This document shows, in pieces, positions 29,698-37,859 of a DNA stretch of 64,000 bases; the stretch's first letter is position 1; each line of letters begins with the position of its first letter. Under the pieces are notes generated by a model. The model had not been told where the DNA came from, did no database searches, and worked only from the letters and a program-made list of their open reading frames with translations. A program made the position numbers and the translations under genes. The stretch comes from Geodermatophilus poikilotrophus. GTDB taxonomy: Bacteria; Actinomycetota; Actinomycetes; Mycobacteriales; Geodermatophilaceae. The DNA lies in NCBI RefSeq assembly GCF_900111455.1, contig NZ_FOIE01000004.1, positions 372,001-436,000 on the forward strand, read 5' to 3'.

Positions 29698-30434
29698 GCC
29701 CGCTGTTCGTCTTCCAGCTGCGCCGGGTGGCCCGCAACCGGCAGTTCCTGTTCTTCACCGTGCTGCTGCCGGCGCTGTTCACCGTCTTCTTCACCCGGGT
29801 CTTCGCCGGGACGGCGGGCGGTGCCGGCCCCGAGCGGGCCGCGGCCACGATGGTCTCGATGATGGCCTACGGCGCGGTCGGGGCGGCCCTCGGCGCGACC
29901 GTCCGGCTCTCCTTCGACCGGGCGTCGGGCTGGCTGCGCCAGCTGCGGGTCACCCCGGTCCCGCAGACGTCGGTGGTGGCCGTCGACGTCGCCGTCGGGA
30001 TGCTGCTGACCCTGCCGCCGCTGGTGGTCGTCGCGCTCACCGGCCGGTTCCTCAACGGCGTGCACCTCGCGCCCGGCCAGTGGGCCGGCCTGATCGGCGT
30101 CCTGTGGCTCGGGTCGGCGGTGTTCGTCGCGCTCGGCCTGCTGCTCGGCTGGGCGCTGGAGGAGAAGGCCGCCGGCGGCGCGATCGGCATCGTCGGGACC
30201 GTCCTGGCCGCGCTCGGCGGACTGTGGGTGCCGGTCGAACTCTTCCCCGGCGGTCTGCGCGCGATGGCGCACGGCCTGCCGTCGTACTGGTACGCCGAGA
30301 CCGGGCGCGCCGCTGCCGCCGGGGAGCTGCCGCCGGTGCTCGCCGTCGGGGCGCTGGTCGGGTTCACCGCGGTGTTCGCCGCACTGGCGGTCCTCGTGGC
30401 GCGGCGTCGTCCGTTGACCGCCGTCGCGGGTTGA
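29694..30434 (+). CDS. ABC-2 type transporter permease
   Basis: 246-residue membrane protein with six predicted helices and the ABC-2 fold: FLFFTVLLPALFTVFF, then MVSMMAYGAVGAALGATV and WVPVELFPGGLRAMAHGLPSY, a motif typical of DrrB-like exporters. GTG start overlaps the ATPase stop. Substrate unknown; antimicrobial or lipid export is usual for this class. Confidence 0.9.
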   Translation: MSPLFVFQLRRVARNRQFLFFTVLLPALFTVFFTRVFAGTAGGAGPERAAATMVSMMAYGAVGAALGATVRLSFDRASGWLRQLRVTPVPQTSVVAVDVAVGMLLTLPPLVVVALTGRFLNGVHLAPGQWAGLIGVLWLGSAVFVALGLLLGWALEEKAAGGAIGIVGTVLAALGGLWVPVELFPGGLRAMAHGLPSYWYAETGRAAAAGELPPVLAVGALVGFTAVFAALAVLVARRRPLTAVAG

Positions 30435-30440
30435 GCGGGC

Positions 30441-30446
30441 TACGGT
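30441..30446 (+). promoter_or_regulatory. -10 box before histidine kinase
   Basis: TACGGT lies 8 bases before the GTG at 30455, suggesting that the kinase and regulator can also be transcribed independently of the exporter. Confidence 0.4.
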
Positions 30447-30454
30447 CGGGCGCC

Positions 30455-31567
30455 GTGGACCCCCGCCCCCGCTGGTACCGCGTCGGCTGGGCGCTGCCCT
30501 GGCTGCTGTTCCAGTTCTTCCCGGTGGCCGACCTGGTCAGCACCGACCGGCCGGTCGCGGTCCGGCTGGTCGCCGGCGCCGGCCTGCTGGTCTTCACCGT
30601 CGTCTACCTCGACGTCTTCCGGCGGGCCTTCGGCGGCAGCTGCCGGACCGGGTCCCTGCTGGGCCGGCTGGCCGTCGTGGCCGCGCTCGGCGTGGCGCTG
30701 GCCGTCTGGCTGGGGCCGTCGTGGGCCGGGCTGCTGATCTACGTGTCGGCCGCGTTGGCGGCGGCGCTGCCGACCCGGTGGGTGTGGCCGGCCGTCGTCG
30801 CGGCGGCGGCCGTGTGCGCGGCGGTGCTCGTCCTCGACGGCGAACGCAGCCTGCTGATCCTGCCGGTGCTGTGCCTGCTCACCGCGTTCGCGCTGCGCGG
30901 CACCCGGCACCTGGTCTCGGTCAACGCGGAGCTCGCCGAGGCCCGCGAGGAGCTCGCCCGCAACGCCGTCGCCGAGGAGCGGCTGCGGTTCGCCCGCGAC
31001 CTGCACGACCTGCTCGGGCACAGCCTGTCGCTCATCGCGCTGAAGAGCGAGCTGGCCGGCCGGCTGGCCGAGGCCGACCCGGCGCGGGCGCGGGCCGAGA
31101 TGGCCGACGTCGAGGCCGCCGCCCGTCGCGCGCTGGCCGAGGTCCGCGACGCGGTCAGCGGCTACCGCCAGGTCAGCTGCGCCCAGGCGCTGGCCGAGGC
31201 ACGCTCGGCGCTGTCCGGCGCCGGGATCGCCGTCCGGCTGCCCACCCGGGTCCCGGCGCTGCCCGGCCCGGTCGACGCGGCGCTGGGCTGGGTGGTCCGC
31301 GAGGCGACGACGAACGTGCTGCGGCACAGCGGCGCGCGCTCGGTGACCGTCACGCTCACCGAGGACGGCACCGAGGCGGTGCTCACCGTCGCCGACGACG
31401 GTCGCGGCCCGGCCGACGACACCGAGCCCGGCTCCGGCCTGACCGGTCTGGCCGAGCGGGTGGGGGCGCTGGGCGGGGCGCTCACCGGCGGCGCCGGCCG
31501 GGACGGCGGCTACGAGCTGCGCGCCGTCCTGCCCCTGGCGCCGGTGCCCGCCGGGGCGGCCCGGTGA
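30455..31567 (+). CDS. NarL-type sensor histidine kinase
   Basis: 370 residues. Five or six N-terminal helices form a membrane sensor (to about residue 150), a short coiled coil ELAEAREELARNAVAEE follows, then the HisKA_3 box RFARDLHDLLGHSLSL with the phospho-accepting His, and a HATPase_c domain with VVREATTNVLRHS and GSGLTGLAERV. Little extracellular loop, so it probably senses the membrane or the adjacent ABC exporter. The stop overlaps the response regulator start as GTGA. Confidence 0.92.
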   Translation: MDPRPRWYRVGWALPWLLFQFFPVADLVSTDRPVAVRLVAGAGLLVFTVVYLDVFRRAFGGSCRTGSLLGRLAVVAALGVALAVWLGPSWAGLLIYVSAALAAALPTRWVWPAVVAAAAVCAAVLVLDGERSLLILPVLCLLTAFALRGTRHLVSVNAELAEAREELARNAVAEERLRFARDLHDLLGHSLSLIALKSELAGRLAEADPARARAEMADVEAAARRALAEVRDAVSGYRQVSCAQALAEARSALSGAGIAVRLPTRVPALPGPVDAALGWVVREATTNVLRHSGARSVTVTLTEDGTEAVLTVADDGRGPADDTEPGSGLTGLAERVGALGGALTGGAGRDGGYELRAVLPLAPVPAGAAR

Positions 31568-32169
31568 TCCGCGTGCTCGTCGCCGAGGACCAGTCGATGG
31601 TGCGCGGCGCGCTGCGGGCGCTGCTGGAGCTGGAGGCGGACATCACCGTCGTCGCCGAGGTCGGCCGCGGGGACGAGGTGCTCGCCGCCGCCCGGGAGCA
31701 CACGCCCGACGTCGCGCTGCTCGACATCGAGATGCCCGGTCAGGACGGCATCGACGCGGCGCGGGAGCTGGCCGCCGAGCTGCCGGGCGTGCGCGCCGTC
31801 GTCCTGACCACGTTCGGCCGGCCGGGCTTCCTGCGCCGCGCCATGGAGGTCGGCGCGGCGGGGTTCCTGGTGAAGGACGCCCCCGTCGCCGAGCTCGCGA
31901 AGGCCATCCGCGCCGTCGTCGCCGGCGAGCGGGTCATCGACCGGGACCTCGCGGCCGCGGCGCTGGCCATCGGCGCCACACCGCTGTCGACCCGCGAGGC
32001 CGACGTGCTGCGGGAGGCCGCCGACGGGGCGACCGTCGCCGACATCGCCCGCCGGCTGTTCCTCTCCGAGGGGACGGTGCGCAACTACCTGTCCTCGGCG
32101 ATCGGCAAGACCGGCGCGCGCACCCGCGTCGAGGCCGCCCGGGTGGCGGCCGACAAGGGCTGGCTGTAG
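31564..32169 (+). CDS. NarL/LuxR-family response regulator
   Basis: 201 residues: receiver domain with acidic pair ED (9-10), phospho-acceptor Asp in LLDIEMPGQDG (about 53), conserved Thr in VVLTTFGRPGF and Lys in FLVKDAP; C-terminal LuxR helix-turn-helix LSTREADVLREAADGATVADI and VRNYLSSAIGKT. Paired with the preceding kinase; probable target is the upstream exporter operon. Ends in TAG. Confidence 0.93.
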   Translation: MIRVLVAEDQSMVRGALRALLELEADITVVAEVGRGDEVLAAAREHTPDVALLDIEMPGQDGIDAARELAAELPGVRAVVLTTFGRPGFLRRAMEVGAAGFLVKDAPVAELAKAIRAVVAGERVIDRDLAAAALAIGATPLSTREADVLREAADGATVADIARRLFLSEGTVRNYLSSAIGKTGARTRVEAARVAADKGWL

Positions 32170-32247
32170 CAGGAGGACCCCCGTTCTCGACGGCCCCGTC
32201 CAGAGGCTCGCCGCGAGCCTGCGAGCGGTGAGGAGGACGGGGTCCTT
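32170..32247. repeat. Dispersed intergenic hairpin repeat, copy B
   Basis: Starts AGGAGGACCCCC and ends GAGGAGGACGGGGTCCTT, an imperfect long stem, with a core of GGCTCGCCGCGAGCCTGCGAGC (written in parts: GGCTCGCCGCGAGCC is itself a hairpin). It fills the gap between two converging genes that both end in TAG, so it can terminate in both directions. Confidence 0.65.
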
Positions 32248-32655
32248 CTACTGCTGCGGGTGTGGTACCGGTCGCTGCACGGCGATCGCCGCGGTCGTGG
32301 GGCCCGCCTGTTCGGCGGGGATCAGCGCGTCGAGGTCGAGCACCCGCACGTGGATCACGGTGCGCTGCTGCAGCGCGGCCCGCAGCGCGCGGTGCAGGCC
32401 GTCCTCGAGGTAGAGCTCGCCCTTCCACTGGACGGCGTGCGGGAACAGGTCGCCGTAGAAGGTGGAGTCGTCGGCGAGCAGGGTGTCCAGGGCCAGTTCG
32501 CGCTTGGTGGTGGTGAGGGTGTCCAGCCGGATCTGGCGCGGCGGGATCATCGCCCAGTCCCGCGTCGCCAGCCCGTGGTCGGGATAGGGCCGGCCGTTCC
32601 GGACCGCCTTGAAGATCAGGGGACCGACCTCCGCTCTGCGCCGCCCGGTGGGCAC
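32248..32655 (-). CDS. Conserved actinobacterial ParB-like protein
   Basis: 135 residues. [19 protein letters not shown] and the strand-turn [15 protein letters not shown] resemble the core of ParB/sulfiredoxin-fold proteins. Its position upstream of and divergent from hrcA matches a conserved mycobacterial gene of similar size. Some databases place relatives with VapB-type antitoxins, but no toxin gene adjoins. GTG at 32655 gives a short basic lead before the conserved VGPLIFKA. Ends in TAG. Function unknown. Confidence 0.75.
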   Translation of the reverse strand: MPTGRRRAEVGPLIFKAVRNGRPYPDHGLATRDWAMIPPRQIRLDTLTTTKRELALDTLLADDSTFYGDLFPHAVQWKGELYLEDGLHRALRAALQQRTVIHVRVLDLDALIPAEQAGPTTAAIAVQRPVPHPQQ

Positions 32656-32741
32656 TGGACCGCCGTCCAGCCTATCGGCCGCCCCCTCCGGACGATGCCG
32701 TACGCCCCCGTGAGAGCCGCGACGGCACCGCCGGACCGACG

Positions 32742-32747
32742 TATGCT
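32742..32747 (+). promoter_or_regulatory. -10 box of hrcA-dnaJ operon
   Basis: TATGCT, 3 bases before the CIRCE element, would place the transcript start within the operator, ideal for repression. No strong -35 box is seen. Confidence 0.5.
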
Positions 32748-32750
32748 GCA

Positions 32751-32777
32751 CTGGCACTCTGTCCGCGCGAGTGCCAG
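32751..32777 (+). promoter_or_regulatory. CIRCE operator (HrcA binding site)
   Basis: CTGGCACTC, 9 bases, GAGTGCCAG: a perfect inverted repeat with CIRCE spacing (consensus TTAGCACTC-N9-GAGTGCTAA). It lies 83 bases before hrcA, so HrcA represses its own operon. Confidence 0.92.
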
Positions 32778-32859
32778 CGTCCGCGACCTCGCCGTCCGGG
32801 CGCCGGGGCTCCGGGAGGGGTGCCGCCCGACGCGTCGACCGGTACGGGGAGGTGTCACC

Positions 32860-33882
32860 GTGGCGCACGACGAGCGCCGCCTGCAGGTCCTGCGGGCCAT
32901 CGTCCAGGACTACGTCTCGACCAACGACCCGGTGGGCAGCAAGGCCCTCGCCGAGCGGCACGACCTCGGCGTCTCGCCGGCCACCATCCGCAACGACATG
33001 GCCGTGCTCGAGGAGCAGGGCTACATCACCCAGCCGCACACCAGCGCCGGCCGGGTGCCCACCGACAAGGGCTACCGGCTCTTCGTCGACCGGCTCTCGG
33101 CGGTCAAGCCGCTGTCGGTGGCGGAGAAGCGGGCGATCGAGCGGTTCCTCGACGGTGCGCTCGACCTGCACGACATCCTCAGCCGGACCGTGCGGCTGCT
33201 GGCCCAGCTGACCCACCAGGTCGCCGTCGTCCAGTACCCGACCCTCTCGCGCAGCGCCGTCCGCCACCTCGAGCTGGTGCAGGTGGCCACCGCCCGGCTG
33301 CTGCTGGTGCTCATCACCGACACCGGGCGGGTCGAGCAGCGGCTGGTGGACTGCCCGGTCGACGTCGACCACGACGACGTCGCCGACCTGCGCGCGCTGC
33401 TCAACCAGACCTTCGCCGGTGCCAAGCTCGCCGACGCCGCGGGCCTGGTGCCCGACCTCCTAGAGACCGCGCCGCCGCACCTGCGCCGGCTGGTCGCCGC
33501 CGTGAGCGCCGCCCTCGTGGAGACGCTGGTGGAGCCGGGCGAGGACCGCCTGGTCATCGGGGGGACGGCGAACCTCGCGCGGGTCGCCGTCGACTTCCCC
33601 GGCAGCCTGCGCCCGCTGCTGGAGGCGCTGGAAGAACAGGTCGTCGTCCTGCGGTTGATCAGCGAGGTGGACACCGGGGGCACCGTCCTCGTGCGGATCG
33701 GCGAGGAGAACGCCCACGAGGCGCTCTCCGGTGCGTCGGTCGTCTCCGTGGGGTACGGCTCGGGGGACCACGCCCTCGGTGGGCTGGGCATCGTCGGCCC
33801 GACCCGCATGGACTACCCGACCAACATGGCCGCGGTGCGTGCCGTGGCCCGCTACGTCGGCCAGATCCTGGCCGAGAGCTGA
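32860..33882 (+). CDS. hrcA: heat-inducible transcriptional repressor HrcA
   Basis: 340 residues. N-terminal winged helix with [18 protein letters not shown] and [14 protein letters not shown] (about 40-72), then a GAF-like dimer domain. HrcA binds CIRCE and is released when unfolded protein occupies GroEL. GTG at 32860 has GGGAGG eight bases upstream. Ends 16 bases before dnaJ; the CIRCE site upstream makes the operon autoregulated and heat-responsive. Confidence 0.97.
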   Translation: MAHDERRLQVLRAIVQDYVSTNDPVGSKALAERHDLGVSPATIRNDMAVLEEQGYITQPHTSAGRVPTDKGYRLFVDRLSAVKPLSVAEKRAIERFLDGALDLHDILSRTVRLLAQLTHQVAVVQYPTLSRSAVRHLELVQVATARLLLVLITDTGRVEQRLVDCPVDVDHDDVADLRALLNQTFAGAKLADAAGLVPDLLETAPPHLRRLVAAVSAALVETLVEPGEDRLVIGGTANLARVAVDFPGSLRPLLEALEEQVVVLRLISEVDTGGTVLVRIGEENAHEALSGASVVSVGYGSGDHALGGLGIVGPTRMDYPTNMAAVRAVARYVGQILAES

Positions 33883-33898
33883 GGTAAGAGACTTCTCG

Positions 33899-35026
33899 AT
33901 GGCAACCGACTACTACGGCGTGCTGGGCCTGGCCCGCGGAGCCTCCGACAACGAGATCAAGAAGGCCTACCGCCGGCTGGCCCGGGACCTGCACCCGGAC
34001 GTCAACCCCGACCCCGGGGCCAAGGAGCGCTTCCAGGAGGTCAGCCGCGCGTACCAGGCGCTGACCGACCCGGAGAAGCGGCGCATCGTCGACCTCGGCG
34101 GCGACCCGTTCGACAGCGGCTCGGCCGCCGGCGCCGGCGGGTTCGGCGGCGGGGCCGGCTTCGGCGGGCTCGGCGACATCATGGACGCCTTCTTCGGCGG
34201 TGGCGCCACCACGCGCGGCCCGCGCAGCCGGGTCCGCGCCGGCGGTGACGCCCTCATCCGGCTCGACCTCGACCTCGACGAGACGGTGTTCGGCACGACC
34301 AAGGACATCACCGTCGACACCGCCGTGCTGTGCGACGCGTGCACCGGTGCGGGCACCGCGCCCGGCACCCACCCGACCACCTGCGTCACCTGCTCGGGCC
34401 GCGGTGAGGTGCAGAGCGTGCAGCGCTCCTTCCTCGGTCAGGTCGTGGCCACCCGCCCCTGCCCGACCTGCGCCGGCACCGGCCAGGTCATCCCCGAGCC
34501 GTGCCCGAAGTGCGGCGGCGACGGGCGGGTGCGGGCCCGGCGCACCATCCCGGTCAAGGTGCCGGCCGGCGTCGAGGACGGCATGCGGATCCGGCTGACC
34601 GGTCACGGCGAGGTCGGTCCCGGCGGCGGGCCCGCCGGCGACCTGTACGTGGAGATCGCCGAGCGGCCGCACGACGTCTTCACCCGGGACGGCGAGGACC
34701 TGCACTGCCGGGTCACCCTGCCGATGACCGCCGCCGCGCTGGGCACCACCCTGACCCTCGACACCCTCGACGGGCAGGAGGAGGTCGACATCCGGCCGGG
34801 CACCCAGTCCGGCAGCGTGCTCACCCTGCGCGCCAAGGGCGCCCCGCGGCTGCGCGCCACCGGCCGCGGCAACCTCATGGTGCACGTCGAGGTCGAGACG
34901 CCGACCCGCCTGGACGCCGAGCAGGAGAAGCTGCTGCGCGAGCTGGCCGCGCTGCGCGGCGAGGACCGTCCGGCCGCCGCCGGTGCCGACGGTCACGGCG
35001 GGCTCTTCTCCCGGCTGTTCAAGTGA
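33899..35026 (+). CDS. dnaJ: molecular chaperone DnaJ (DnaJ2 type)
   Basis: 375-residue Hsp40. J-domain with the HPD motif in DLHPDVNPD (residues 37-39 region), a Gly/Phe-rich linker, a zinc-finger domain with all four CxxCxGxG repeats ([32 protein letters not shown]), and C-terminal substrate-binding domains. Second gene of the hrcA operon, which marks it as the DnaJ2 paralogue rather than the one beside dnaK/grpE. ATG at 33899. Confidence 0.97.
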   Translation: MATDYYGVLGLARGASDNEIKKAYRRLARDLHPDVNPDPGAKERFQEVSRAYQALTDPEKRRIVDLGGDPFDSGSAAGAGGFGGGAGFGGLGDIMDAFFGGGATTRGPRSRVRAGGDALIRLDLDLDETVFGTTKDITVDTAVLCDACTGAGTAPGTHPTTCVTCSGRGEVQSVQRSFLGQVVATRPCPTCAGTGQVIPEPCPKCGGDGRVRARRTIPVKVPAGVEDGMRIRLTGHGEVGPGGGPAGDLYVEIAERPHDVFTRDGEDLHCRVTLPMTAAALGTTLTLDTLDGQEEVDIRPGTQSGSVLTLRAKGAPRLRATGRGNLMVHVEVETPTRLDAEQEKLLRELAALRGEDRPAAAGADGHGGLFSRLFK

Positions 35027-35078
35027 GCTCACCGACGCGCGGGGCAGCACGGCCGACCAGCGCCGGCGAGGAGGGCGC

Positions 35079-35846
35079 ATGAGCGCCGTCCCCACCGACG
35101 ACCGGCTGCCCGAGCTCGACGGCGCACCGCTGTTCCTGCTCGACGAGCTGCCCGACACCGCCGACCTGCTGGTCGACGGTGCCGAGGGCCGGCACGCCGT
35201 CGACGTGCTCCGGCTGACCCCCGGCGAGCGGGTGCGCGTCGGCGACGGCCGCGGCACCGTCGCCGAGGGCGAGGTCACCGCCGCCGGGCCGCAGGGTCTG
35301 CGGGTGCAGGTCTCCGCCCGGCACGAGGTGCCGCCGCCGGCGCTGGAGCTGGTGCTGGTGCAGGCGCTGCCCAAGGGCGAGCGCGGTCCGCTGGCGGTGG
35401 AGCTCGCCACGGAGCTCGGCGTCGACCGGATCGTGCCGTGGGCGGCCTCGCGCTGCGTGACCCGCTGGCGGGAGGACCGTGCGGCCAAGGGCGTCGCGAA
35501 GTGGCGCGCCGCGGCCCGGGCGGCCAGCAAGCAGTCCCGCCGTCCCCGCGTGCCCGAGGTCACCGACGTGCTGACCACCCGCCAGGTGTGCGGCGCACTC
35601 GCCGACGTCGACGTGGCCCTGGTCCTGCACGAGCAGGCCCGGCACCCGCTGACCCGCGTCGAGCTGCCGACGTCCGGCTCGGTCGCGGTGGTCGTGGGCC
35701 CGGAGGGCGGGCTCAGCGACGGCGAGGTGGTCGCGCTGAACGCCGCCGGCGCCCGCCCGGTGCGGCTCGGCCCGGAGGTGCTGCGCACCTCGACCGCCGG
35801 CGCCGCCGCCCTCGCCGCGCTCTCGGTCCGCACCCGCTGGGCGTGA
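35079..35846 (+). CDS. rsmE: 16S rRNA (uracil-1498-N3)-methyltransferase RsmE
   Basis: 255 residues. Methylates U1498 of 16S rRNA at N3. N-terminal PUA-like domain (HAVDVLRLTPGERVRVGDG) and C-terminal SPOUT knot: QALPKGERGPLAVELATELGV, AARAASKQSRRPRVPEV and VVVGPEGGLSDGEV. ATG 35079 has GAGGAGGG seven bases upstream. Third gene of the conserved hrcA-dnaJ-rsmE set. Confidence 0.96.
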   Translation: MSAVPTDDRLPELDGAPLFLLDELPDTADLLVDGAEGRHAVDVLRLTPGERVRVGDGRGTVAEGEVTAAGPQGLRVQVSARHEVPPPALELVLVQALPKGERGPLAVELATELGVDRIVPWAASRCVTRWREDRAAKGVAKWRAAARAASKQSRRPRVPEVTDVLTTRQVCGALADVDVALVLHEQARHPLTRVELPTSGSVAVVVGPEGGLSDGEVVALNAAGARPVRLGPEVLRTSTAGAAALAALSVRTRWA

Positions 35847-36026
35847 CACCGCTCCGGCGGTGACCAGCTGAACTGATCACCGGGGGCCTGGCCCACCCCT
35901 GGTGCTGAGCCAGGACCCGCGACGGTGAGCCAGGACGCCGCCGACCTCACCCTGCGGGACGACGCCGTCCTCACCCCGCGCTCGCCGTCCCGCGGTGCGG
36001 ACGGCGGCCGCGGGTGGGGACGGCGA

Positions 36027-37211
36027 TCAGCGGTCGCGCGTCAGCGCCCGGTACGAGGCGTGCCAGAGCCACTCCACCGGACCGCGGCTGGAACGGCGCA
36101 GCCACAGGTGCGCGGAGACCACGACCACCGCGGCGACCAGCGCGTACAGCGCGACGGTCGCCGGCACCCGGACGGCCGGGTCCAGCCGCGCGGCCAGGCC
36201 GAGACCCCAGCCGTAGCAGAGTGCCGACGCCACGACGTTCTGCAGCACGTAGCTGCTCAGCGCCGTCCGCCCCACCTCGGCCAGTCGCCGTCCTCCCGCG
36301 CCGAGCCGCTCGCGGCGGCCGACCACCTCGACCACGAGGGCCAGCAGGCCGAGGGCGACCAGCGGGGCGGTGCCGTACCGGGCGAGGACGAGCCCGGCCG
36401 TGCCGCCGAACACGCCGAGCGCGAGGTCCACCGGCAGCGCCAGGGCACCGACGACGAGCAGCCGGCGGCGCAGCCCGACCCCGTCCGGACCGAGCACGCC
36501 GGCCCGCAGCAGCCAGGCGCCCAGGAGGAACAGGGCCACCGACGAGGCCTGGATGAACACCGGCTCGAAGCGGAACAGCAGGGCGTCGTCCACCCGCAGC
36601 AGCACGAGGTCCCACCACGACCCGTCGGCGTAGGGGTTCGGCTCGACCACCCCGGGAGCCGGCTGCGCCGGGACGGCGGTCAGCGCGGCCGTGACCAGGC
36701 CGAGCAGCAGCACGTGCACGGCCGCGGCCGCGACCATCCAGGTGCGCTGGGCGCGCTCGCTCGTGGCGAGGACGTAGGCCACCACCGCTCCGGTGACGGC
36801 GTACCCCATGAGGACGTCGAACTCCACGACCAGCAGGTAGTGCACGACGCCGTCGAGGAACAGCAGGGCCGCCCGGACCGGGTACCGCCCGGGCCACCGC
36901 CGTCCCGCCCGCAGGGCCGACCGCCGCTGGATCTCCAGCCCGATGCCGAACACCAGCGAGAGCAGCCCCAGGAACTTGCCCTGGGACAGCTGCTGCAGCA
37001 CCGCCTCCACCCCGGCCCACCCGGCCGGGGTGGTCGACGCGGTGTCCTCGGCGAGGTACCCGAGGAACCCACCCGGGTCGGTGAAGATCCAGATGTTGGT
37101 GGCGAGCGTGCCGAGGATGGCCACACCGCGCAGCACGTCGAGCGACGCGATGCGCTCGGACGGCGCCGCAGCGGGCTGGGGGGTCGTGCGCCGTGCCGCA
37201 CTCAGGGACAT
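36027..37211 (-). CDS. DUF418 domain-containing membrane protein
   Basis: 394 residues with about ten helices. SERIASLDVLRGVAILGTLATN opens the DUF418/heparan-acetyltransferase-like N-terminus, and the conserved DUF418 C-terminal motif region (RLAEVGRTALSSYVLQNV) is present. Family members are thought to be membrane acyltransferase relatives of unknown role. ATG at 37211 faces a TetR-type gene across a short intergenic region holding a palindrome, so it is probably the regulator's target. Confidence 0.87.
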   Translation of the reverse strand: MSLSAARRTTPQPAAAPSERIASLDVLRGVAILGTLATNIWIFTDPGGFLGYLAEDTASTTPAGWAGVEAVLQQLSQGKFLGLLSLVFGIGLEIQRRSALRAGRRWPGRYPVRAALLFLDGVVHYLLVVEFDVLMGYAVTGAVVAYVLATSERAQRTWMVAAAAVHVLLLGLVTAALTAVPAQPAPGVVEPNPYADGSWWDLVLLRVDDALLFRFEPVFIQASSVALFLLGAWLLRAGVLGPDGVGLRRRLLVVGALALPVDLALGVFGGTAGLVLARYGTAPLVALGLLALVVEVVGRRERLGAGGRRLAEVGRTALSSYVLQNVVASALCYGWGLGLAARLDPAVRVPATVALYALVAAVVVVSAHLWLRRSSRGPVEWLWHASYRALTRDR

Positions 37212-37226
37212 GGTGGAGGAGGGTAG

Positions 37227-37242
37227 CCATACGACCGTATGG
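37227..37242. promoter_or_regulatory. Palindromic TetR-type operator
   Basis: CCATACGACCGTATGG: perfect arms CCATACG/CGTATGG around AC. It lies midway between the divergent DUF418 and TetR genes, typical of an autoregulated TetR pair. Confidence 0.75.
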
Positions 37243-37259
37243 TCGTCCAGGATGCGAGC

Positions 37260-37853
37260 ATGCCGGGCGTGACCGGGCCCTCCGACCGCCTCCTCGACTG
37301 CGTGCTCGACCTGCTGGTGGCCGAGGGGTACGAGGGCATCAGCATCCGGCGGGTCGCCACGGCGGCCGGCGTGTCGATCGGGGCGGTGCAGCACCACTTC
37401 GCGACCAAGGACGCCCTGCTGACCGCGGCGATGGACCGGGTCTCCCAGCAGTTCCAGCAGCGACTGGAGCGGCGCATCGCGCCCGGAGCCGGGCCCGCCG
37501 AGTGGCTGCGCGCGGTCGCCGACGAGCTGGTGAGCACCGGGGAGGAGCGCCGGCCGGCGAGCGTCATCTGGCTGGTGCGCATGGCGCGCGCCGCCGTCCA
37601 CGAGCCGACCGCCGAGGTGCACCGGCGGGAGTGGCAGCAGGTCGAGGACCTGCTCGCGCAGCTGGTCGCCGCCGCGCGTCCCGACCTGGCGGAGCAGTCG
37701 GTCCGGGACGAGGCGACGGTGCTGCTGGCACTGCTCGACGGGCTGGCCGGCGCGGCCGCCGTCGAGCCCGGCCGGGTGCCGCCGGAACGGGCGGAGGCGC
37801 TGGTCGCCCGGCACCTGGACGCACTCCTGGACCCCGTCCGGCCCCCGGCGTGA
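37260..37853 (+). CDS. TetR/AcrR family transcriptional regulator
   Basis: 197 residues. HTH in ISIRRVATAAGVSIGAVQHHF (about 33-53), then a helical ligand/dimer domain. ATG 37260 with AGGA upstream is chosen because the ATG at 37239 lies inside the palindromic operator. Likely represses itself and the divergent DUF418 gene; inducer unknown. Confidence 0.87.
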   Translation: MPGVTGPSDRLLDCVLDLLVAEGYEGISIRRVATAAGVSIGAVQHHFATKDALLTAAMDRVSQQFQQRLERRIAPGAGPAEWLRAVADELVSTGEERRPASVIWLVRMARAAVHEPTAEVHRREWQQVEDLLAQLVAAARPDLAEQSVRDEATVLLALLDGLAGAAAVEPGRVPPERAEALVARHLDALLDPVRPPA

Positions 37854-37859
37854 CGGTGC

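Noticed and set aside
35925..37226. Long rightward frame opposite the DUF418 gene
   Set aside because: Composition is Arg/His/Gln/Pro-rich with no hydrophobic pattern, as expected for the antisense of a membrane protein gene. The DUF418 frame has helices, a start and conserved motifs.
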